The notes below the pieces were generated by a model that saw only the letters and a list, made by a program, of their open reading frames with translations, was not told the origin of the DNA and did no database searches. A stretch of 5,069 bases of DNA from Chloroflexota bacterium. GTDB taxonomy: Bacteria; Chloroflexota; Anaerolineae; Anaerolineales; Villigracilaceae. Shown in pieces: positions 1-5,069 of the stretch. The position numbers and the translations under genes are program-made. The stretch covers positions 1 through 5,069 of the forward strand of contig JAKANW010000291.1 of assembly GCA_021823555.1 (NCBI GenBank), read 5' to 3'. Each line of letters starts with the position of its first letter. The stretch's first letter is position 1.

Positions 1-485
1 TGGACGCGGACAAGGAAGGTTTCCTGCGTTCGGGCACGGCGCTGATCCAGACCATCGGGCGCGCCGCTCGTAACGCGAATGGGCGCGTGATCATGTATGC
101 TGACCGCGCGACCGACTCGATGAAGTTTGCGATTGACGAGACCAACCGCCGCCGCGCCAAACAGATGAAGTACAACCAGGAACACGGCATTGTGCCGGTC
201 AGCATTGTCAAGGCGGTGCATGACTTGACCGAGGAGATGTCGGCCAAGTCTGTGTCAGAATTGAAGGGCGAATACAAGGTGAAAAGCGCGACTGGAATGC
301 CGCGCAATGAATTGCGCAGTATTGTGGCCGAGTTGGAAAAGCAAATGAAGGAAGCTGCCAAAAATTTGGAATTCGAGCGTGCTGCCGCCTTGCGCGATGA
401 GTTGTATGAGTTGAAGAGTTTGCTGGCGGAAGATGAGTCGCTCAAACCGTGGGAGAAGATCAAGCTGCTGGCAGGGGATGAATGA
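1..485 (+). CDS. uvrB: UvrABC excinuclease subunit UvrB, C-terminal part (5' end outside window)
   Basis: UvrB is the damage-verifying helicase-like subunit of cytoplasmic nucleotide excision repair. It is loaded by UvrA and then recruits UvrC for incision. The window holds about 160 C-terminal codons (first full codon at base 3) of a protein usually near 660-680 aa. Visible residues 7-24 carry helicase motif VI, with QTIGRAARN at 16-24 and its arginine-finger-type arginines R20 and R23. The typical UvrB run through IMYAD, DSM, AIDET and MKYN, ending at EHGI, follows. Near residues 103-140 is the UVR motif ([20 protein letters not shown], then LRDEL), the helical hairpin that binds UvrC. The stop is TGA at 483-485. 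The apparent start at base 87 is an internal GTG codon (valine in the family), so it is not a start. A stem-loop follows six bases after the stop, suggesting that uvrB ends its transcript here. Nothing looks broken. Confidence 0.97.
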   Translation, partial: DADKEGFLRSGTALIQTIGRAARNANGRVIMYADRATDSMKFAIDETNRRRAKQMKYNQEHGIVPVSIVKAVHDLTEEMSAKSVSELKGEYKVKSATGMPRNELRSIVAELEKQMKEAAKNLEFERAAALRDELYELKSLLAEDESLKPWEKIKLLAGDE

Positions 486-490
486 AATCT

Positions 491-516
491 GTAGGTCATG
501 TTTAAACGTGACCTAC
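491..516 (+). terminator. Stem-loop after uvrB, probable terminator
   Basis: A 10-bp stem (491-500 with 507-516, GTAGGTCATG against CGTGACCTAC, one G-U pair) encloses the loop TTTAAA. It starts five bases after the uvrB stop. The following tract is only TTT then CC, with a loose T-rich stretch near 526-545, so as an intrinsic terminator it is weaker than textbook. Position and stem make termination the likeliest role. Transcript-end stabilisation is the alternative. Confidence 0.6.
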
Positions 517-619
517 TTTCCAAACCTTATTATTCTCTTTTTCAATTCTTCACACAGCCTTTACATTTGAAAAGTATCCTTTGGGCGTATCAAGTGCAAG
601 GACGCTTGTAAATTCAATC
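517..619 (+). other. Intergenic region, likely promoter area of the secreted-protein gene
   Basis: This AT-richer gap must hold the promoter of the gene at 633 if the uvrB stem-loop terminates. The best -35/-10-like pair I can see is TTGAAA (567-572) with TATCAA (588-593), but the spacer is only 15 bases. No operator-like palindrome stands out. A small CAAG-GACG-CTTG hairpin lies at 597-608. The promoter itself is not located with confidence. Confidence 0.25.
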
Positions 620-626
620 AAAGGAG
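620..626 (+). promoter_or_regulatory. Strong Shine-Dalgarno of the secreted-protein gene
   Basis: AAAGGAG lies six bases before the ATG at 633. It fixes that start and predicts efficient translation. Confidence 0.85.
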
Positions 627-632
627 TGTGAA

Positions 633-1142
633 ATGAAAAAGACAATTTTGATCGCGGTGGTGATCGTCCTGGCGCTCGGCGCGTTGGGCGTGGGTGTAGT
701 CTATGCCCAGGGGCAACAGCCGCCTGTGGGCCCCGGCACGATGCAGGGAACCGGTTATGGCTGGATGTTCAATTACGTTGAACAGGCGCTGGCCGACAAA
801 CTCGGCTTGACTGAAGCGCAGGTGGAAGACCAACTGGCCGCCGGCAAGAGCATGTACCAGATCGCGTTGGACAACGGCATCTCGCAGGACCAGGTCGCTT
901 CCTTCCTGAACGAAGTCCATAGCGCGGCTTTCGACAAGGCTGTGGCGGATGGCGTGATGACTCGCGAACAGGCCGATTGGATGCTCCAGCGTATGCAGGG
1001 GAACGGTTATGGTTTCGGTTACGGTCCTGGCAATTGCCCGATGACTGGCGGAACCTACGGTCCAAACAATGGCACCGGCCTTCGCGGCGGGCCCGGCGGT
1101 ATGATGGGCGGGCGCTGGCAGAACAACCAGGCCAATCCATAG
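633..1142 (+). CDS. Small secreted protein with helical core and Gly-rich tail, function unknown
   Basis: This 169-aa protein has a clear Sec signal peptide: MKK, a hydrophobic core at residues 4-23, and a probable cleavage site VYA-QG after residue 25. The mature part has three zones. Residues 26-44 are rich in Gly, Pro and Gln. Residues 45-121 form an amphipathic helical region with two units that resemble compact helix-turn modules: LADKLGLTEAQVEDQLAAGK, then a YQIAL-ISQDQV unit, ending with AVADGVMTREQADWMLQRM. Residues 122-169 are a low-complexity tail of Gly, Tyr, Asn and Met with GGMMGGR and one cysteine (C135). Short exported proteins with this GLTEAQV/MTREQADWM style are common in Chloroflexota and some Firmicutes, as uncharacterised or DUF2680-like proteins; I place it there from memory. 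The single cysteine and Met/Gly tail might suggest metal or surface contact, but no binding site is visible. It appears monocistronic, with a strong ribosome site before it and a strong terminator after it. Confidence 0.85.
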   Translation: MKKTILIAVVIVLALGALGVGVVYAQGQQPPVGPGTMQGTGYGWMFNYVEQALADKLGLTEAQVEDQLAAGKSMYQIALDNGISQDQVASFLNEVHSAAFDKAVADGVMTREQADWMLQRMQGNGYGFGYGPGNCPMTGGTYGPNNGTGLRGGPGGMMGGRWQNNQANP

Positions 1143-1165
1143 AATTTTTGAACCGCAAGTAATAT

Positions 1166-1207
1166 AAAGACTTCGGGTTCCGTTCAACGGAACACCCGAA
1201 GTCTTTT
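1166..1207 (+). terminator. Strong intrinsic terminator, possibly bidirectional
   Basis: A 13-bp stem pairs 1166-1178 (AAAGACTTCGGGT) with 1194-1206. It continues as TCCG/CGGA (1179-1182 with 1188-1191) after a 2-base bulge and is closed by loop TTCAA. The plus strand ends in a TTTT run (1204-1207), partly used in the stem. The minus strand ends in TCTTTATATT, so the hairpin could also stop readthrough of the converging operon. It begins 23 bases after the secreted-protein stop. Confidence 0.88.
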
Positions 1208-1329
1208 CATGTGGGTGTGTTTCAAGCCAGTTGAGGGCAACGTCCCGAAGGTTGAACTTGAGCCGATTTTGGCCTTTTCCAACCAACCTTCGGGACGGTT
1301 CCAACCCAGATGAAACACACCCTTTTCAT
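1203..1329. repeat. MITE-like nested inverted repeat flanked by 8-bp direct repeats
   Basis: Outer perfect 12-bp inverted repeats (1213-1224 GGGTGTGTTTCA and 1311-1322) enclose inner perfect 14-bp inverted repeats (1241-1254 CGTCCCGAAGGTTG and 1284-1297). Between the outer and inner arms lie 16 and 13 unpaired or weakly paired bases. The central loop is 1255-1283. CTTTTCAT occurs as an exact direct repeat on both sides, at 1203-1210 and 1322-1329, as a target-site duplication would. No open frame inside is credible as a gene. The right direct repeat contains the methyltransferase TGA stop. The left one overlaps the T-run of the preceding terminator. Alternatives are a large terminator or cruciform for convergent transcripts, or a structured RNA, with the direct repeat arising by chance. 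Confidence 0.5.
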
Positions 1330-2156
1330 ATAATTACAATCCCATTTTCATCAAATTTGATTTCCTTGTTGCACTGTGCACAGCGAAGTGCAGACTCTGC
1401 TTGGCTAAAATTCCCTACGCTCGCGCATCGCGGACAACGCATTACATCCCTGAGCGGTCTGTTTCCCGCGGGAATCAATGCGCCCGGTTTACGCGCAAAC
1501 ACACGTTCGAACACACGCCACCAGGGTGTGATCTCCACATCTTCGAGGCCTGCTGTCTGTAATAGTTCGGTCAATGTTTCCGCGCTGACGACCACGATGC
1601 CGCGGCCCGATTCCTCGGTGCCGCGTGAAGTGAGCAGAATTCCGCCTGGGCGCAGGACGCGCGCCAGTTCGGTCACTGCGGCTTTTTTCTCGCCGATCAG
1701 TTCAAGCGCTTCCACGCAGGATACAACGTCGAACGTCTCATCGGGGAAGGGGAGCGGAAATTTTTCATATTGTATGAAGCTGATCCGTTCACGGTAGGCC
1801 GCAAGTTTTTTGGCCGCCTGTAGTAACATGCCGCGTGAAATATCCATCGCTATTACGCTGCCCTTGAAATCAGGCTGGATCATCAACGCAAAGGGTAGTC
1901 GGCCTGTCCCGGTTGCCACATCCAGGATAAAGGGTTCGGGTGCACCGGGAAGTCTCTCGATCAGCGGGCGCGCCAGGTTTTCGGCATCTTGTGCCTGGCT
2001 GGCCTGTTTGTCCTGGTCATATTTTTTTGCCCAACTGTCATACAGCCACGCCTGCAAGCGCGAGCCAATATGGATGCCTTCATAGCGGTAAATTTCCCTG
2101 TCGAGCAGGAACAAGATAACGATCACGATAGCTACGACGATGATCCAGGTAATCAT
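1326..2156 (-). CDS. Membrane-anchored class I SAM methyltransferase with C-terminal Trm112-like zinc ribbon
   Basis: This 276-aa protein probably transfers a methyl group from S-adenosylmethionine to an unknown substrate at the inner face of the membrane. Residues 2-18 (ITWIIVVAIVIVILFLL) form one transmembrane helix. A Methyltransf_11-type Rossmann domain follows, with motif I at 76-87 (ILDVATGTGRL; D79, G83, G85), an acidic strand-2 end at D105 (VIAMDIS), the motif FDVVSCVEALELI near 142-154, and LARVLRPGG at 164-172. The tail at 241-276 has CPRC (C241, C244) and CAQC (C259, C262), ending in GIVII, like Trm112/YcaR-type ribbons. The start is the ATG at 2154-2156, preceded by GAGGAG. The open frame continues about 140 codons upstream but there lies wholly inside the exporter gene and lacks family character. 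It begins 23 bases after the exporter stop, as the last gene of the operon. UbiE/COQ5-type enzymes are relatives, but nothing here fixes the substrate. Confidence 0.9.
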   Translation of the reverse strand: MITWIIVVAIVIVILFLLDREIYRYEGIHIGSRLQAWLYDSWAKKYDQDKQASQAQDAENLARPLIERLPGAPEPFILDVATGTGRLPFALMIQPDFKGSVIAMDISRGMLLQAAKKLAAYRERISFIQYEKFPLPFPDETFDVVSCVEALELIGEKKAAVTELARVLRPGGILLTSRGTEESGRGIVVVSAETLTELLQTAGLEDVEITPWWRVFERVFARKPGALIPAGNRPLRDVMRCPRCASVGNFSQAESALRCAQCNKEIKFDENGIVII

Positions 2157-2160
2157 GGCG

Positions 2161-2166
2161 CTCCTC
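2161..2166 (-). promoter_or_regulatory. Shine-Dalgarno that sets the methyltransferase start
   Basis: On the minus strand GAGGAG lies four bases before the ATG at 2156, in the 23-base gap after the exporter stop. It supports the 276-aa reading over the longer open frame. Confidence 0.8.
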
Positions 2167-2179
2167 AACACATAGGACC

Positions 2180-3469
2180 CTAAAGCACTTGAAGGTTTGT
2201 GTTTTGATCGGGCATAAGATTTTCCACGTGCCGAATGGACGGGAATAAATACCCGGCAAGAAAAATGATCGTCCCGCAGGCGCCTGCCAGCAGCAACGTC
2301 ATGGATAGATGGATCCCATTTTGTGTGCCGAAGAATCTTGACATTCCGGATTCTGCCAGCCAGCCTGAACTTGCCACACCGAGCAGGTATGGGATTTGGG
2401 TTAGCAACTGCCGCGCAGAGAGCACACGCCCCTGCACGTCTGCTTCCACTTTGGACTGCCAGATCGAGACGTTGCCTCCTTCGACAAACGGCTCGAAGAA
2501 TGAGAAGAAGAAACTGGCGACGGCCCACATCAGCACGCTTCGCCCCAGACCCAGCCAGCTGATCCCGATTAAACAAGCCCCCACTCCGCCGAGCAGGACT
2601 CCGTTAACGCGCCGCCTGGGCCCGCCCCACACACTGAGCAGTCCACCTCCTACGAATCCACCTATTGCACCGACAGACAGGACCATTGCCAAAGCGCTTT
2701 CGCTGTTGCCCGTGTGACTCAGGATCGTGGGTGATAACAACGTCGCGCCGATGGCGAGGAAGAAATTCGTCGCCATGAATAGGACAGTCAGCGCACGCAG
2801 ACCGGGTTGGGATACGATGTAACGGAAGCCGAAGGAAACTTCCAGCTTGAATCCGCCTCGGCTTTGGCGACCAGTTTCCGTGTGCGTGGGAGGCGGGATC
2901 TTTATCCACAGGAGGGTGGCAAAGGCGGCCAGGAAGGTCAACAGGTCAATCGTCATGATCCCGCTCATCCCGATGCTTGGAAGAAGCGCGGCGGCGATCA
3001 TCGGTGCGAAGATGGCGGATGAGGCCTGCGCGATGCCCATCATACCCTGTGCGCGGGTGTAATCCCCTTTGGACAGCATGGTTGTGGTCGCGGCAACGTA
3101 GGCGGGGTATTGAAACGCGGTGAAAAAGCCCGCCGACAAGCTGATAAGATAAATATGCCACAGCGCCAGGTTGTTGGTAGTATAGAGGAGTAGGATGATC
3201 AGGGTGCCGAACGCGGATGCCATGTCGCTTAGCGCCAGCGTCCATTTGCGGTCCCACCGATCAACGAATGTGCCGGCGATGGGCGTGAATAAAACAGTGG
3301 GCAGGAAGGCAAGGAAACTGACCGTGGCGAGGGAGGTGGCTTGCCCCGATTTTTGCCAGACCCAGATGGTGAAGGCGAACCAGGTCATTGCGCTGCCGAT
3401 CAACGACACGATCTGTCCCGCCCAGATGATTGTAAAGGCGCGCATTCCTATCGGTCTTGTGATCGGCAT
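2180..3469 (-). CDS. MFS exporter, macrolide-efflux/MFS_3-like
   Basis: This 429-aa inner-membrane carrier is of normal MFS length and has about 12 hydrophobic segments, by eye. It should exchange protons for export of a small molecule, but the substrate cannot be read. The first helix is at about 11-31. Motif A lies between helices 2 and 3: G66-T-F-V-D70-R71-W-D-R74-K75. A hydrophilic central loop occupies about 190-225. In the second half IWQSKVEADVQGRVLSARQL (336-355) is the conserved segment of MefA-like and MFS_3 exporters. The C-terminal tail after 410 is polar. The ATG at 3467-3469 is only four bases after the response-regulator TAA and has no good Shine-Dalgarno, so translation is probably coupled to that gene. 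Met9 (3443-3445) is an alternative, but its AGGA abuts the codon. Its place behind a two-component pair suggests that the exporter is made along with the sensor, possibly under its control. Confidence 0.92.
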   Translation of the reverse strand: MPITRPIGMRAFTIIWAGQIVSLIGSAMTWFAFTIWVWQKSGQATSLATVSFLAFLPTVLFTPIAGTFVDRWDRKWTLALSDMASAFGTLIILLLYTTNNLALWHIYLISLSAGFFTAFQYPAYVAATTTMLSKGDYTRAQGMMGIAQASSAIFAPMIAAALLPSIGMSGIMTIDLLTFLAAFATLLWIKIPPPTHTETGRQSRGGFKLEVSFGFRYIVSQPGLRALTVLFMATNFFLAIGATLLSPTILSHTGNSESALAMVLSVGAIGGFVGGGLLSVWGGPRRRVNGVLLGGVGACLIGISWLGLGRSVLMWAVASFFFSFFEPFVEGGNVSIWQSKVEADVQGRVLSARQLLTQIPYLLGVASSGWLAESGMSRFFGTQNGIHLSMTLLLAGACGTIIFLAGYLFPSIRHVENLMPDQNTNLQVL

Positions 3470-3473
3470 TGGG

Positions 3474-3836
3474 TTATTTTTGCTGGTGCAGGCGGGAAGT
3501 CAAATCACGCAATTGTGAGAAGATGACCGGTTTGATCAGCACAAGGTCTGCCGTTCCTCGCAGGCTTTCGCCCATTTGCGGATCAGCGGTGGCGACGACC
3601 ACTCTTGTGTTTTCCAGGCGGCTGTCGGTGCGGATCTGATCATACAAAATGTTGCCAGGAACGTGGGGGAGGTGCATATCCAGAACAACCACAACTGGGA
3701 CAACCTGGTTAAGTCGGTCCCGTGCAATGGCTCCATCCCGGATGATCTCTATCTCATAGCCTGCCGCGCTCAAGGCTTGCCCGAAGATCTCGGACAAGTC
3801 TTCATCATCTTCGATGATCAATGCGAGTTCGCTCAT
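3474..3836 (-). CDS. Single-domain response regulator (CheY/DivK-like receiver)
   Basis: This 120-aa cytoplasmic receiver lacks any DNA-binding or enzymatic output domain. The acidic pocket is E9-D10-D11 (IIEDDED), and the phosphoacceptor is D53 in VVVVLDMHLP. The switch Thr is T83 (VVVATAD) and the invariant Lys is K102 in LIKP. All key receiver residues are present. The start is the ATG at 3834-3836, with AAGGA seven bases upstream. An in-frame TTG at 3857 would add seven residues but would place this Shine-Dalgarno inside the gene. It follows the histidine kinase by 36 bases and precedes the exporter by 4. The kinase is the obvious phosphodonor. With no output domain, its signal must pass through protein contact or a further phosphotransfer step, so direct transcriptional control of the operon by this protein alone is unlikely. 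Confidence 0.95.
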   Translation of the reverse strand: MSELALIIEDDEDLSEIFGQALSAAGYEIEIIRDGAIARDRLNQVVPVVVVLDMHLPHVPGNILYDQIRTDSRLENTRVVVATADPQMGESLRGTADLVLIKPVIFSQLRDLTSRLHQQK

Positions 3837-3843
3837 GTCTAAT

Positions 3844-3848
3844 TCCTT
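3844..3848 (-). promoter_or_regulatory. Shine-Dalgarno that sets the response-regulator start
   Basis: AAGGA on the minus strand lies seven bases before the ATG at 3836. It rules in that start over the TTG at 3857. Confidence 0.8.
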
Positions 3849-3872
3849 GTAAGACAATGGATGAGTGGGCGT

Positions 3873-5069
3873 TTAATTGGGAACAATAAGCGGCAAAGTG
3901 ACTGTAAATATGCTGCCTTTGCCAAACTCGCTCTCCACGGTAATTTTTCCATTCATCAATTCGACCAATTGTTTGACGATGGAGAGTCCCAGGCCAACGC
4001 CGCCGTGTTCGCGTATCCTTGTACCTTCCACCTGGCGGAAAGAATCAAAGATGAACTCCCTGGCATCTTCGGGTATGCCGTTGCCTGTGTCTATGGTTTG
4101 GATACACCAATGATTCTCGTCAAAAGGATAGACTTTTACATGGACACCGCCTTTTTCTGTGAATTTAACCGCATTGTTGGTCAGGTTGACCATGATCTGT
4201 TGCAGGCGTTGGGGATCGCCGAGGACGACCGACGGCATGGAAGGATCAAGTTCAGTGATCAGGTTAAGACCCTTGTCGGATGCAAGCTTTTCCATGACAC
4301 CGCGTAGATGGTCCAGCAATTCATCCGGCTTGGTTTCAACTGCCTGGATTCTTAGTTTTCCAGCTTCGATCTGCGCCTGATCCAATAAGTCGTTGACGAT
4401 TCCTAGCAACCGCTGGGTGTTCGTCATGATGCGTGTGGATGCGTTTCGCTGCTTCTCGTTCAATGGCCCAAATATGCCCTCCTCGAACATATCGGCATAT
4501 CCGAGGATGGCGTTCAATGGAGTACGCAATTCGTGGGAGACCATGGCTACGAACGCGTTCTTCATTTTTTCCACTTCGGCTTCGCGTGTGAAATCACGCA
4601 AAACCGCAACTATTCCGATGGCCTGGTTGTTTCCGTCGCGGACATCTGCCGCGTTGATGGACAGGGTTTTCTTCCCCCACGCCACCTGAAAATTGGAGAG
4701 GCCTTGTGCAGATTTTTCAAGCAGCGCAATGACTTTTCCCCGGTCGCTTGGTTTCAGGTCTTCAGAGTTTACCAGGGCGTCCAGCCCTTTGCCAACGATC
4801 TCCTTTCGTGGTTTATTGATCAGGTTCGTAATGGATAGATTAGCCAGGATAGCTTGGCCATTCTTATCGAACACAACCACGCCGTCCGCGATGCTATTCA
4901 GGATCGCTTCGCGGCGTCCTGCTTCAATGGTTTCGCGGGAGAGGGCTTCGGATAGTTCATGCGTGCGTTCAACCACCCGCTGGTCCAGTTCAGCGTTGAT
5001 GGTGCGAACGTTCTTGAGGGCTTGTTCGAGACTGCGGGAGGAGAGCCAGGAGATGAGGGCTACAACAAA
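3873..5069 (-). CDS. PAS-containing sensor histidine kinase (N-terminus outside window)
   Basis: About 398 C-terminal residues of a sensor kinase are visible; the frame runs off the window end without a stop. The first residues (FVVALISWL) look like the end of a transmembrane helix. A likely signalling coiled coil follows at about 10-50 (LEQALKNVRTINAELDQRVV, then ERTHEL). A PAS domain lies at about 55-165 (ILNSIADGVVVFDKNGQAIL to VLRDFT). The HisKA H-box contains SHELRTPLN with the phosphorylated H179. The HATPase_c domain has the N-box NLTNNAVKF (N295-N299), G1 IDTGNGIP (D327), F-box FDSF and G2 GGVGLGLSIVK (356-366). All catalytic boxes are intact. The GTG at 4974-4976 is an internal valine codon, not a start, because coding sequence continues upstream. 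A membrane-bound sensor is therefore likely, with its input domain upstream of the window. The partner is the receiver 36 bases downstream. There is no fused receiver, so it is a classical rather than a hybrid kinase. Confidence 0.96.
   Translation of the reverse strand, partial: FVVALISWLSSRSLEQALKNVRTINAELDQRVVERTHELSEALSRETIEAGRREAILNSIADGVVVFDKNGQAILANLSITNLINKPRKEIVGKGLDALVNSEDLKPSDRGKVIALLEKSAQGLSNFQVAWGKKTLSINAADVRDGNNQAIGIVAVLRDFTREAEVEKMKNAFVAMVSHELRTPLNAILGYADMFEEGIFGPLNEKQRNASTRIMTNTQRLLGIVNDLLDQAQIEAGKLRIQAVETKPDELLDHLRGVMEKLASDKGLNLITELDPSMPSVVLGDPQRLQQIMVNLTNNAVKFTEKGGVHVKVYPFDENHWCIQTIDTGNGIPEDAREFIFDSFRQVEGTRIREHGGVGLGLSIVKQLVELMNGKITVESEFGKGSIFTVTLPLIVPN

Noticed and set aside
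567..593. Sigma-70-like promoter TTGAAA / TATCAA
   Set aside because: The 15-base spacer and weak -10 make this no better than chance in an AT-rich gap, so it is mentioned only within the intergenic entry.
618..1304. Long minus-strand open frame opposite the secreted-protein gene
   Set aside because: It is antisense to a gene with a clear signal peptide and ribosome site, and the predicted protein has no domain character. It also crosses both hairpins at 1166-1329.
1231..1797. 188-aa plus-strand open frame over the methyltransferase 3' half
   Set aside because: Shadow of the methyltransferase gene; it is rich in Ser/Arg/Thr, starts inside the inverted repeat and has no recognisable motif.
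2157..2576. N-terminal extension of the methyltransferase frame
   Set aside because: It lies mostly inside the exporter gene on the same strand, is Arg/Cys-rich with no family likeness, and a proper Shine-Dalgarno precedes the ATG at 2156.
3837..3857. TTG start adding seven residues to the response regulator
   Set aside because: The Shine-Dalgarno AAGGA at 3844-3848 sits between the TTG and the ATG and fits the ATG. Receiver domains normally begin a few residues before the first acidic strand, as the ATG gives.
3861..4307. 148-aa plus-strand open frame over the kinase ATPase domain
   Set aside because: Antisense shadow of the conserved HATPase_c region; no independent evidence.
1..5069. tRNA, rRNA, CRISPR array, transposase gene, riboswitch or prophage genes
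   Set aside because: None was seen on either strand. There are no spaced direct-repeat arrays, no tRNA-like cloverleaf and no mobile-element genes; only the short inverted-repeat element at 1203-1329 hints at mobility.

Overview
The window looks like an ordinary stretch of bacterial chromosome, of moderate to slightly high GC by eye. Protein style suggests a Chloroflexota bacterium of the Anaerolineae type: the UvrB tail, the small glycine-rich exported protein, the macrolide-efflux-like MFS carrier and the PAS histidine kinase with a lone receiver. This is an impression from remembered families, not a search, and the phylum call is only moderately confident.

Layout. On the plus strand, bases 1-485 hold the last 160 codons of uvrB, followed by a stem-loop (491-516). 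Next comes a monocistronic gene (633-1142) for a small secreted protein with a strong Shine-Dalgarno. A strong hairpin terminator (1166-1207) closes it. Bases 1203-1329 form an unusual nested inverted-repeat element flanked by an 8-bp direct repeat. This element sits in the convergent gap and touches the 3' end of the first minus-strand gene.

Everything from 1326 to 5069 is on the minus strand and reads from right to left as a tight four-gene cluster. It begins with a sensor histidine kinase whose N-terminus is cut by the window end. After 36 nt comes a single-domain response regulator, after 4 nt a 429-aa MFS exporter, and after 23 nt a membrane-anchored SAM methyltransferase with a C-terminal Trm112-like zinc ribbon. 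The spacing suggests one operon: a phosphorelay pair co-transcribed with an exporter and a methyltransferase. What the kinase senses and what the exporter and enzyme act on cannot be read from the window.

Two gene starts differ from the longest open frames. The response regulator starts at the ATG at 3836, not the TTG at 3857. The methyltransferase starts at the ATG at 2156, not in a 420-bp extension that would overlap the exporter gene. The kinase frame runs through the GTG at 4976 and off the window edge. I see no clearly new system. The most unexplained signal is the MITE-like inverted repeat at 1203-1329.
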